A DNA stretch of 9,805 bases, from NCBI GenBank assembly GCA_038247995.1, contig JBBRUG010000229.1, positions 1-9,805 on the forward strand, given 5' to 3'. The translations under genes and the position numbers were made by a program. Positions 1-7,476 of this stretch are shown piece after piece. The notes beneath the pieces are model-generated. The model was not told the origin of the DNA, did no database searches, and saw only the letters and a program-made list of their open reading frames with translations. Positions within the stretch are counted from its first letter, which is position 1. Each line of letters begins with the position of its first letter. This stretch comes from JBBRUG01 sp038247995 (GTDB taxonomy: Bacteria; Chloroflexota; Chloroflexia; Chloroflexales; Chloroflexaceae).

Positions 1-535
1 ACGCCATACGGCGTCAGCCCCATCCAAACATAGCTCGCATCGCATCGGTTGGTAAGGTACGACCGCACGGACCGGTGGCACCGGGCAAAAAAAGAGCGGG
101 CAGGCCAGGGGCGCTGCACCGACACGGGAGCCACCTTGTGGGTTGGACCGCCTGCCGAAACAGGGCGTCCTCCGCACGACGTCCGGGAGTATAGCAAACA
201 TGATCTGTGCTGTCAAATTGGGCATATGATCCATAGGAGAGCCTACAGATTTTAGGCAAGATCGCTATTGGCGGTACAGAGCGCTTTTGTTACTATGCCC
301 ATATAACCAATCGTAAATGAAATATGAAAAGCCGCGTGCGCTTATTTCAAGAGGGGGTGAGTAGAGGGTACGCTTTCTGCCTCTGCATCGTTGCATGTAG
401 GTAGCTTTGTGTATCACGACCTAATGCTGATCCTAGTCTGAGGATAGTGCAGTTTATTCAAAACACTGCAACTCTCAACGTGTCGTCACAATAATGTAGC
501 TGGTATAGGCCACTCCATTCACAGCTGAACGCTGT

Positions 536-608
536 GTGATCGAATTCTCCTCTCACGATCACGTGTCTTCTCGAAAAATGTATAACTTGCAGCAGCGCTA
601 CATAGCGC
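536..608 (+). promoter_or_regulatory. Candidate amt control segment: two inverted repeats around a -10-like hexamer
   Basis: GTGATCG (536-542) and CGATCAC (556-562) form a perfect 7-bp inverted repeat with a 13-nt centre. A -10-like hexamer TATAAC follows at 581-586, without a good -35. GCGCTA-CA-TAGCGC at 595-608 is a near-continuous palindrome lying about where transcription would start. A promoter with a flanking operator would fit an ammonium transporter, which is usually nitrogen regulated. It would imply a 5' leader of roughly 240 nt. I could not match either repeat to a named regulator, and such short repeats also occur by chance. Confidence 0.2.
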
Positions 609-821
609 ATTTGCTGCGCCAGCGATGAGGCTGAACAAGCGAAGGGGCATTGGGGTGCTACACAAGCAATTCACCCATAGCTGTCGGTCTCTTTCATTGT
701 GCGCTGCACACCACTCGGGTGGTTAGCCCATTGAATGCTTGAGGTGCTGATAGCGCGTAGATTCGGCATGTGTGGGCCTACGGTTCGATGCTGTAAACAC
801 TCTCAGTGATCGCTGTTTATT

Positions 822-827
822 AAGGAG
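822..827 (+). promoter_or_regulatory. amt ribosome binding site (AAGGAG) bearing on the start codon
   Basis: AAGGAG lies only 2 nt before the ATG at 830 but 8 nt before the in-frame ATG at 836. The second spacing is the normal one, so translation may begin at 836 and give a protein two residues shorter. Both starts leave the signal peptide intact. Confidence 0.65.
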
Positions 828-829
828 TT

Positions 830-2236
830 ATGACGATGCGACTGACATGGCGCAACGTGGGAATCGCCCTGGTTGGTGGCCTTGGGCTCTGGCTTGCCAC
901 AAGTGGTACAGCCTTCGCTCAGGATGCCGGCCCTACGCTTGAAGATATCGCCGTCGGTATTGATACGATGTTCTTGCTGATCTGCGCCGCTCTAGTCTTC
1001 TTCATGCAAGCCGGTTTCGCGATGCTTACCGCCGGCTTGACGCGCTCGAAGAATACGGCGAACATCCTCTTCAAGAACCTGATGGACTTCGTGATGTGTT
1101 CGCTCGCCTTCTGGGCGATTGGTTGGGGTATCGCCTACGGCGACTCAGCCGGCGGTTTCATCGGCACCAGCCAGTTCTTCCTGAGGGATGCCGGAGGTGA
1201 TGGCGTACCTATCTACGCAAGCTGGTTCTTCCAGGTTGTCTTCGCCGGCACTGCCGCCACGATTGTGGCCGGCGCGATGGCCGAGCGCACCAAGTTCACT
1301 GCATATCTGGTCTATAGCTTCCTGATTTCGCTGTTCATCTACCCCGTAGTTGTCCACTGGGTTTGGAGCGGCGCCGGCTGGCTCAACACCTACAGCGGCA
1401 GCACGGATGGAAACTGGGGTTTCACCGACTTTGCCGGTAGCACTGTGGTACACAGCGTTGGTGGTTGGGCCGCGCTGATGGGCGCAATCATCCTTGGCCC
1501 GCGCCTCGGCAAGTACGGCCCCGACGGCAAGCCGCGCACGATCGCCGGCCACAATATGTCGCTGGCCGCCCTTGGTACCTTCATTCTCTGGCTCGGTTGG
1601 TTCGGCTTCAACCCCGGCAGCCAGCTCGCAATCGCCTCGCAGGGCAATGCCGATGCCGTGGCACTGGTTGCAGTGAACACAAACCTTGCTGCCGCTGCCG
1701 GTGGCTTTACCGCAATGTTGGTGGCTTGGCTACGCTTTGGCAAGCCCGACCTCAGCATGGCCCTGAACGGCGTCCTTGGCGGCCTCGTTGCCATCACCGC
1801 CGGCTGCGCCTATGTTGATCCAATTGCTGCGATTATTATCGGTCTGATCGCCGGCCCCCTGGTTATCTTCTCGGTAGGTTGGATGGATCGCCTGAAGATC
1901 GACGATCCGGTTGGCGCGGTGCCGGTACACCTGGTGAATGGTGTTTGGGGCACGCTTGCCGTGGGCCTCTTCGCTACGGTTGCAGGCAACACAGGCACCA
2001 CGGGCCTCTTCGCCGGTGGTGGCTTCACGCTGCTCATTGCTCAGGTAGTCGGTATCGTCTCCATCGGTCTATGGACGGCGGTTCTCGCTGGTGCAATGTT
2101 CTTCGCCATCAAGGCGACGATCGGCCTGCGTGTGAGCAAGGAAGAGGAAGAGGCCGGTCTCGACATCGGCGAGCACGGCGCTGTGGCCTACCCCGACCTG
2201 ACCCCCGCGCCGGTGGCTTCGCCTGCCGGTGACTAA
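830..2236 (+). CDS. amt: Ammonium transporter, Amt/MEP/Rh family
   Basis: This channel-type protein moves ammonium/ammonia across the cytoplasmic membrane for nitrogen assimilation. It has 468 residues. Residues 1-30 form a signal peptide ending in AFA before QDAG, as in many bacterial Amt proteins, and the rest is a repeated hydrophobic membrane fold. Family hallmarks include the twin pore histidines, H208 (VVHSVGGWAAL) and H367 (VHLVNGVWGT), and the structural aspartate D200 eight residues before the first histidine. The segment FFQVVFAGTAATIVAGAMAER also matches the family. The acidic tail (RVSKEEEEAGLDIGEHG) is the conserved cytoplasmic C-terminus that in other Amt proteins communicates with the PII protein GlnK. 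No glnK follows; the gene ends in its own terminator, so it appears to be a single-gene unit. The start may be 836 rather than 830, judged by ribosome-binding-site spacing. Length and motifs look intact. Confidence 0.97.
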   Translation: MTMRLTWRNVGIALVGGLGLWLATSGTAFAQDAGPTLEDIAVGIDTMFLLICAALVFFMQAGFAMLTAGLTRSKNTANILFKNLMDFVMCSLAFWAIGWGIAYGDSAGGFIGTSQFFLRDAGGDGVPIYASWFFQVVFAGTAATIVAGAMAERTKFTAYLVYSFLISLFIYPVVVHWVWSGAGWLNTYSGSTDGNWGFTDFAGSTVVHSVGGWAALMGAIILGPRLGKYGPDGKPRTIAGHNMSLAALGTFILWLGWFGFNPGSQLAIASQGNADAVALVAVNTNLAAAAGGFTAMLVAWLRFGKPDLSMALNGVLGGLVAITAGCAYVDPIAAIIIGLIAGPLVIFSVGWMDRLKIDDPVGAVPVHLVNGVWGTLAVGLFATVAGNTGTTGLFAGGGFTLLIAQVVGIVSIGLWTAVLAGAMFFAIKATIGLRVSKEEEEAGLDIGEHGAVAYPDLTPAPVASPAGD

Positions 2237-2307
2237 GGTGCGTCCAACTAGGCCGGGCGTCGCCCCTCGTCTGTGTTGACGCTCGATTACGCCTTAAACT
2301 TCAGAAG

Positions 2308-2343
2308 ACCGTCTGCGACCACGTTCGTCGCAGACGGTTTTTT
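2308..2343 (+). terminator. Intrinsic terminator after amt
   Basis: ACCGTCTGCGAC (2308-2319) pairs perfectly with GTCGCAGACGGT (2327-2338), giving a 12-bp stem with a 7-nt loop. A run of six T follows (2338-2343). It lies about 70 nt after the amt stop and separates amt from the polysaccharide genes. Confidence 0.92.
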
Positions 2344-2420
2344 GATCACGCCTTGCGGTGGGATGCGGGGGTGGTTTGGCGTGGCTTTGCAACCATAAAC
2401 CACCCCAGACCCCAGATCTA

Positions 2421-2429
2421 TGCTACAAT
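2421..2429 (+). promoter_or_regulatory. Extended -10 promoter for the polysaccharide operon
   Basis: TGCTACAAT is a good extended -10 element (TGn followed by TACAAT). Transcription would start near 2436, about 50 nt before the deacetylase ATG. There is no TTGACA-like -35 at the usual distance (2401-2406 reads CACCCC), which is tolerated when the TG extension is present. Its place between the amt terminator and the first gene of the unit supports the call. Confidence 0.6.
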
Positions 2430-2488
2430 CGGGCGTTTGGTATGCGGTTTATGCCGCCGTGGCCCAGGCGCGGCGCTGCTGACTGATA

Positions 2489-4339
2489 ATGGTTTCACGA
2501 CGTTTGCTGATCGGCGCGACGATCCTCTCGCTCCTGGTCGGTGTGCTAGGAATTGCGCTCTTTGCGCAACAACGCACGGCGCAGTGCATGGGTCTGCCGC
2601 TGCTAAGCGGCGACCTATTACCCAATGCCGCGCTTGTGCCCAGCGATGACGCGCCCGGCATGCCCGCCGGCTGGCAGCGCGGCACAAACGGCGTTGAACT
2701 GCGCGGGCCGGCGATCGATGGCGAGGGCTTTGATGTAGACGGCGACGGTCGGGCGCTCCAACTGCTTGGCGTGGCTAACTATGTCGAAACGCCGCCAATC
2801 GACGTGCGCCCCGGCACTACCTACTGCTTCACCGGACTAACGCTCACCGATTCGCCGCTACGCTCGCCAACCCGCAGCCGTCTAGTGTTTAACTGGCAAT
2901 CGACCTATGCCCCTGAGCTTGTCACAGCGACAACCCTCTGGCAGCCGGTACAGCTCTGGACACCTGAAGCCCCACCGCGCGATTGGTCGCCCTTGCGGGC
3001 TGCGGCAACGGCGCCTGAAGGTGCAACCAGGCTGACAATTCGCATCGAGCCGGCCTCCGACGATCGGATCTACCTCGATGCGATGCAGGTGCGCCAAGGC
3101 GGCGCGGCGCTCGAACAGGCAAGCAGCGCGCCAACCAATCCACTGCCGCTCACGCTTGGGCCGTGGCCGGATCGCCGCAACGTCGCCGTGAGCTTCACCT
3201 TCGATTGGGAAACCGCAATGGGCGGCCTGGTACATTCGCGCTCCGCCGACGATCCGCGCGCCGATGAGGATTATCTGCTGCGCGCTCGCCGGATGCGCGC
3301 AGGCGTGGCGACCACAATCGCCCTCTTTGCGCCCTACAATGTGCAAGCAACGTACTTTGCCACAGGATACAATTTTCTGGCAGGCAATCTGGAGCGGCGG
3401 CAGTTCCTCGGCGACCCGACCTTTACCTGGGCCACTGCCGCGAATGGCTGGCGCACCGACCGCTGGGCTGGCACGCCCTGGTTCGCTGATGATCCCTTCG
3501 GCACGCTTCAGAGCCACCCGGAATGGTATTTTGCCGACGTGATCGGCCCGTTACGCGCTAACGGCCATACCATCCAGAGCCACACCTTCAGCCATTTCTT
3601 CGGCGGGTATGTCGATGCCGCCGTCTGGCAGGCTGATCTCGACGCCTGGAATGGAGTTGCCGCCGCGCAGGGAATTGCTGCCGCTACGGCGATTGCTTTC
3701 CCCTGGAGCAGCAGCAGCGGCATGAGCGATACAAACTGGGACACACTCGAAGCCGCCGGCATTACGGCGATCACGCGCCTGAGCGACCAGGGTCAGTACA
3801 ATCTGTTCCCCAGCGACGCCGACGGCCTGGTGATCGCGCCGCATTGCCGCTGGTTTCCCGGCCGTGAGGGGCGCATACTGGCTTGCCCCGACTTCTACCT
3901 GACCGAACGCAGCGCCGATCGCGCGCTCCAGCAGATCGACCGAGCCGTTGCGCAAGAAGGCATGATTGACCTCTGGGCGCACACTGAGGAGGTAATCACG
4001 CCCGAACAGATCGCCGCCTGGGCAGGAGTCGTGCGTTATGCCGCTGAAAACCCGGCCATCTGGGTGGCACCGTTCGAAACGGTGGCCGACTGGCAACGCG
4101 CGCTGGCTCAGGTCGAAATCCAGGCCACCGGCGGCGGCGCCGACAACGGCCAGAGCTTCAGCATCACCAATGCGGGCGTTCAAGATCTGCTCGGCCTGAC
4201 CCTGCGGATCCCGGCCGGGACTAACCGGGTGGCAGTAAATGGCGATCTGCTGGATAATGCAACCTGGAGCGCCGGCGATTTTGTGATCGACCTGGCGGCT
4301 GGACGTATGCTTGAGGTAACGTTATGGCCGGCACCGTAG
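2489..4339 (+). CDS. Membrane-anchored polysaccharide deacetylase (NodB fold) with flanking carbohydrate-binding-like domains
   Basis: Predicted carbohydrate esterase-4-type enzyme (616 aa) that would remove acetyl groups from a polysaccharide outside the membrane. Residues 6-26 are hydrophobic, a signal anchor or signal peptide (possible cleavage at LFA/QQ); there is no lipobox. Residues about 44-205 look like a jelly-roll carbohydrate-binding module, ending in the typical IYLDAMQV strand. The NodB domain spans roughly 228-510. Motif 1 is FTFDWE with D239 and E241 (E replaces the second Asp of TFDD). Motif 2 is HTFSH with metal ligands H365 and H369. Motif 3 is degenerate (AFPWSS, 403-408, no Arg), and a late motif LWAH carries H498. 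A small beta-rich tail covers about 525-616. An in-frame stop at 2480 makes 2489 the first ATG; no clear Shine-Dalgarno is seen. The 3' end overlaps the permease gene by 16 nt, so the two are probably co-translated. The exact substrate is unknown; a non-canonical CE4 enzyme or an inactive binder is possible. Confidence 0.85.
   Translation: MVSRRLLIGATILSLLVGVLGIALFAQQRTAQCMGLPLLSGDLLPNAALVPSDDAPGMPAGWQRGTNGVELRGPAIDGEGFDVDGDGRALQLLGVANYVETPPIDVRPGTTYCFTGLTLTDSPLRSPTRSRLVFNWQSTYAPELVTATTLWQPVQLWTPEAPPRDWSPLRAAATAPEGATRLTIRIEPASDDRIYLDAMQVRQGGAALEQASSAPTNPLPLTLGPWPDRRNVAVSFTFDWETAMGGLVHSRSADDPRADEDYLLRARRMRAGVATTIALFAPYNVQATYFATGYNFLAGNLERRQFLGDPTFTWATAANGWRTDRWAGTPWFADDPFGTLQSHPEWYFADVIGPLRANGHTIQSHTFSHFFGGYVDAAVWQADLDAWNGVAAAQGIAAATAIAFPWSSSSGMSDTNWDTLEAAGITAITRLSDQGQYNLFPSDADGLVIAPHCRWFPGREGRILACPDFYLTERSADRALQQIDRAVAQEGMIDLWAHTEEVITPEQIAAWAGVVRYAAENPAIWVAPFETVADWQRALAQVEIQATGGGADNGQSFSITNAGVQDLLGLTLRIPAGTNRVAVNGDLLDNATWSAGDFVIDLAAGRMLEVTLWPAP
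4313..4317 (+). promoter_or_regulatory. Ribosome binding site inside the deacetylase gene, for the permease
   Basis: GAGGT lies 6 nt before the ATG at 4324, within the last codons of the deacetylase. It supports this start and the 16-nt gene overlap. Confidence 0.7.
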
Positions 4340-6219
4340 AGCGCCGCGCCCCCGCGCGCTGGCAAACGATCGCGGGCGCCCTGGCGGCCCAGCGTGGCAT
4401 CTTGCGCCTCTATCAGTGGCTCTGGATGTTGCTCTGTGTGGTTGGAGCGCTGGCTGTCGCTGCGCCGCGGGTGCTCTCGCAACCGCTGATTTACTACGCC
4501 GCCGCCGAGACACGCTTTGCGCTCGAACGCTACGGCGCAATCTATAATCCGGTTGCACCCGGTGTTACCGGGATCGACATTGCAATCAGCGACGCCAATG
4601 AGGCGCTGCGCCAGCGCTCGTTCGCCCGGCGCGAACTGCGCTTCGGCGCGCCCGATTTCCGAGTTGATTTTCTGCCCGGCGAACCTGGGATAATTACCGT
4701 ACGGGGCGTGGCGCCCACGGCGGCGGAAGCCCAGACGCTCGCCAATGCCGGCGCCGAGGAGCTTGCCCGCCAGGTGCGCGCTGCCGGCGGCCGTGAGATC
4801 CTGCGCAACATGATGGGCTGGGAACTCTGGTTAGCCCTGGAGCCTACCGGCGCCTCCGCGCCCGACCCATGGAGTGTCCTGCTGCGTGATCTGATTCGCA
4901 CCCAGGCTTTCCCGATGTCACGCGACCTGGAGCCGTTCTCGACCCCGCGTGATCTCGCCACGCTGCCCATCGAAGAACAGAGCGATGTCGCTCGCGCCCT
5001 GGAGGCGCGCTCCGATCTGTGGCGTTTTGCAATTAATACGCGTAATGCCACCCTCGACGCACTCTGCGGCAGCGCCGGCCTGACCGACACCGCAGCGCGT
5101 GAGGCCGCCCTCGAACAGTGCGCCGCCGCCGAACCAGCCGCCGCCGCCGAACGAAGCGAGCGCGATCGTGACATTAGCCGCCTGCGCGCCGTCGATGCCG
5201 CCCTGATCTATCTGCTGCGCACCACCGGCGTCGCCTTCAACCCCGACGAACTGAGCGCCGCCCATCGCGTGGCCGCAGCGTTACCGAGCGCCGCCGAACC
5301 GCGCTACATCCCGCATCTGATCGCGCTCGCCGCCTTGCTCGGCATCGGCTTCGGCGCCACCGGTGTCGCTGTCGATCGCAGTGCGGGCTTGCTGCTCAAG
5401 AGCCAGGAGATCTGGAGTTACCGCGAACTGATCCGCAACCTGGTGCTGCGCGATCTCCGCACACGCTACAAAGGCAGTGCGCTCGGCTATCTCTGGACTC
5501 AACTCGCCCCACTGGGCATGATGTTGGTCTACGTTCTGGTGTTTGGCTTCCTGTTACCCAGCGGATTAGCCCAATTTCCGGTCTTTATCATCACCGGCCT
5601 GCTGGCCTGGAACTTCACCGCCGAGGCGGTTGTCGGCGGAACGCGCAGTGTGATCGACAGCGCCCCGCTGGTGAAGAAGGTCTACTTCCCACGTGAAGTG
5701 CTGCCACTCACCAGTGTGCTCTCCAGTTTGCTCAATTTCTTGCTCTCGCTACCGATGATGCTCGCAGTGATGGCACTGGTGCAACTCATCGATCTGGGCC
5801 GGCTTAATTTTAGCTGGACGTTCGCATACATACCGGTGCTGCTGATCATTCAGACGGTCTTTCTGGCCGGGTTGGCCCTATTATTGGGCGCCGTCGCCGT
5901 CTTCTTCCGCGATATTGTGCACCTGGTTGGGATCGCCGTCAGCATCTGGTTCTTCCTGACCCCGGTGATCTACCCGCTCAGCACGCTGGGCGACGGCCTG
6001 GCGGTGCGCATGGTACGCTGGCTCAACCCGATGGCCTCGCTGGTTGAGTTTTATCGCGAGATCCTCTACGGTAGCCCGGTGCCGATCGGCCAGATTCCGA
6101 CGCCGGGCCTGCCCGCACTCTCCAGCGTGCTGCGCGTCGGGGTTACGGCGCTGGTTGTTTTCGTGGTAGGATATTGGGTCTTTCAGCGCGTCAGTAAGCG
6201 CTTTGGTGAGGAATTGTAA
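4324..6219 (+). CDS. Wzz-like domain fused to a polysaccharide ABC exporter permease (Wzm type)
   Basis: The protein has 631 residues, whereas Wzm/KpsM-type permeases usually have about 260. The C-terminal part (about 364-631) is a complete ABC-2 permease. It has the amphipathic entry motif RDLRTRYKGSALGYLW (376-391), a series of membrane helices, FLTPVIYP (544-551) and LNPMASLVEFYR (567-578). With the Wzt-like ATPase encoded next, it should export a lipid-linked polysaccharide. The N-terminal part has a membrane segment at about 30-47, an external domain at about 52-330 and a second membrane segment at about 331-350. The second segment is preceded by spaced prolines (P321, P326, P330), as in Wzz/KpsE chain-length regulators. 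The segment APTAAEAQTLANAGAEELA also resembles the Wzz motif with its conserved Ala-Asn. Both termini of the Wzz-like part would be cytoplasmic, which suits fusion to the permease. No stop or frame change occurs at the junction, so it is a genuine single frame. The permease call is firm; the Wzz relationship rests on layout and weak motif similarity. Confidence 0.88.
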   Translation: MAGTVERRAPARWQTIAGALAAQRGILRLYQWLWMLLCVVGALAVAAPRVLSQPLIYYAAAETRFALERYGAIYNPVAPGVTGIDIAISDANEALRQRSFARRELRFGAPDFRVDFLPGEPGIITVRGVAPTAAEAQTLANAGAEELARQVRAAGGREILRNMMGWELWLALEPTGASAPDPWSVLLRDLIRTQAFPMSRDLEPFSTPRDLATLPIEEQSDVARALEARSDLWRFAINTRNATLDALCGSAGLTDTAAREAALEQCAAAEPAAAAERSERDRDISRLRAVDAALIYLLRTTGVAFNPDELSAAHRVAAALPSAAEPRYIPHLIALAALLGIGFGATGVAVDRSAGLLLKSQEIWSYRELIRNLVLRDLRTRYKGSALGYLWTQLAPLGMMLVYVLVFGFLLPSGLAQFPVFIITGLLAWNFTAEAVVGGTRSVIDSAPLVKKVYFPREVLPLTSVLSSLLNFLLSLPMMLAVMALVQLIDLGRLNFSWTFAYIPVLLIIQTVFLAGLALLLGAVAVFFRDIVHLVGIAVSIWFFLTPVIYPLSTLGDGLAVRMVRWLNPMASLVEFYREILYGSPVPIGQIPTPGLPALSSVLRVGVTALVVFVVGYWVFQRVSKRFGEEL

Positions 6220-6222
6220 ACT

Positions 6223-7458
6223 GTGACTACGGTGATCGAGTTCAACAGCGTATCGAAGCGTTTTGTGCTACAACGCGGCGCACGTTCGATCCAGGATCGC
6301 TTCACCGGCATGTTCCGCCCGCGGCCCGCGCCGGAAACCTTCTGGGCGCTGCGCGATGTGAACTTCCAGATCGAGCGCGGCCAGAGCCTGGGCCTGGTTG
6401 GGCATAACGGCGCCGGGAAGAGCACCATCCTCAAGCTGATCGCGCGCATTCTGGAGCCGACGAGCGGCACCGTCCACACGCGCGGCCGGATCGCGGCCCT
6501 GCTCGAACTCGGCTCCGGCTTTCACCCCGAACTGAGCGGACGCGAGAATGTCTTTCTGTATGGCTCGCTGATGGGCGTCGGGCGGCAGGAGATGGAAGCC
6601 AAATTACCCGAAATTATCGCCTTCGCCGATATTGGCCCCTTCTTTGAGAGCGAGATCAAGCACTATTCGTCGGGCATGTACACGCGCCTGGCCTTTGCCG
6701 TGGCCACCGCCGTCGACCCCGACATCCTGATCACCGACGAGGTGCTGGCCGTAGGCGATGAAGCCTTCCAACGCAAATGTATGGAGCGGATCTACAACTT
6801 CCGCAAGGCCGGCAAAACGATTATCTTCGTGTCGCACGCCCTGGAGATCGTGCGTACGCTCTGCGATGTGGCAGTCTGGCTCGATCATGGCGTCGTGAAG
6901 GCCCAAGGCGCGTCGGGCAAGGTGATCGATGCGTACTTGCGCGACGTGAACCGCCAAGAGCAAGAGCGAATTGAGACGGCGCGCTCGGCGGAAGAGGCTG
7001 TGGACGTCGAAGCGATTAACGTTGACCGGCGCGGCTCACGCGAACTGGAGATCGCCGGTGTGGATCTGCTGGACGGCTCAGGGACGCAGCGCGGGGTCTT
7101 TTTTACCGGGGCACCGCTGACCGTTCGCATCCATTACATTGCCCACAAAACCATCTACGAACCCGTCTTCGGGATCGGCATTCATCACGAGAGCGGCTTT
7201 TGGGTGAGCGGGCCGAATACCGGCTTCGACCAGTTCCAGATTCCGCTTGTCGAGGGAAGCGGGTATGTCGATTACCATATCGCCGCCTTGCCCCTGCTGA
7301 GCGGGCGTTATCTGGTCAGTACAGCCGTGGTGGATGCCACGCAACTCCACGTCTACGACACCCACGACCGTACCTACGCGCTTACCGTGCAAAATACCAC
7401 CGGGCGCGATCGCTATGGCGTGGTAGCGCTGCCGGGGCAGTGGGAGTGGCGAGGGTAA
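6223..7458 (+). CDS. wzt: Polysaccharide ABC exporter ATPase with C-terminal carbohydrate-binding-type domain (Wzt type)
   Basis: This is the ATP-hydrolysing partner of the preceding permease, acting on the cytoplasmic face. Residues 1 to about 245 form the nucleotide-binding domain. They include Walker A GHNGAGKST (60-68), the signature YSSGMY (148-153), Walker B DILITDE (167-173) followed by VLAVGD, and the H-loop H205 (VSHAL). This form of signature and the short domain are typical of the Wzt/KpsT/TagH group. Residues about 272-411 form a beta-rich extension (LEIAGVDLLDG, PVFGIGIHHESG, LLSGRYLVSTAV), as in Wzt proteins whose C-terminal domain binds the end of the O-antigen chain. KpsT and TagH lack this domain, so a terminally marked chain is the likely cargo. 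The start is GTG at 6223, preceded by GAGGA (6208-6212, 10-nt spacing) and 3 nt after the permease stop. It is complete, with all ATPase motifs present. Confidence 0.94.
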   Translation: MTTVIEFNSVSKRFVLQRGARSIQDRFTGMFRPRPAPETFWALRDVNFQIERGQSLGLVGHNGAGKSTILKLIARILEPTSGTVHTRGRIAALLELGSGFHPELSGRENVFLYGSLMGVGRQEMEAKLPEIIAFADIGPFFESEIKHYSSGMYTRLAFAVATAVDPDILITDEVLAVGDEAFQRKCMERIYNFRKAGKTIIFVSHALEIVRTLCDVAVWLDHGVVKAQGASGKVIDAYLRDVNRQEQERIETARSAEEAVDVEAINVDRRGSRELEIAGVDLLDGSGTQRGVFFTGAPLTVRIHYIAHKTIYEPVFGIGIHHESGFWVSGPNTGFDQFQIPLVEGSGYVDYHIAALPLLSGRYLVSTAVVDATQLHVYDTHDRTYALTVQNTTGRDRYGVVALPGQWEWRG

Positions 7459-7476
7459 GCGCATCACGCAACAATA

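Larger units (their letters stand above)
1..829. other. Long spacer upstream of amt, no convincing gene
   Basis: I see no supportable protein or RNA gene here. Two short opposing open frames (49-255 on + and 14-259 on -) overlap each other, lack recognisable domains and have no ribosome binding site I trust. Composition is uneven: the first 60 bases are about 57% GC, while 241-480 is about 45% by my count, lower than the genes downstream appear to be. The window opens with a small inverted repeat (ACGCC-ATAC-GGCGT, 1-14), which could be the tail of something beyond the edge. Further small inverted repeats lie at 536-562 and 595-608. The segment may be an amt leader plus decayed sequence, but nothing in it proves that. 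Confidence 0.55.

Noticed and set aside
49..255. Short plus-strand open frame in the upstream spacer
   Set aside because: No domain, no convincing ribosome binding site, and an equally long opposing frame covers the same bases.
739..767. Possible -35/-10 pair just upstream of amt (TTGAGG ... ATTCGG)
   Set aside because: The -10 half is poor and other spacings give no better match.
781..800. GGTTCGAT resembling a tRNA T-loop
   Set aside because: The flanking bases do not pair into a T-stem and no acceptor or anticodon arm can be drawn.
2882..3517. Long open frame on the minus strand opposite the deacetylase
   Set aside because: It has no recognisable domain, lies wholly antisense to a well-supported gene, and is expected from GC-rich codon bias.
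4542..5174. Minus-strand open frame opposite the Wzz-like part of the permease
   Set aside because: Its translation is Arg/Ser/Ala-rich low-complexity sequence typical of an antisense shadow.
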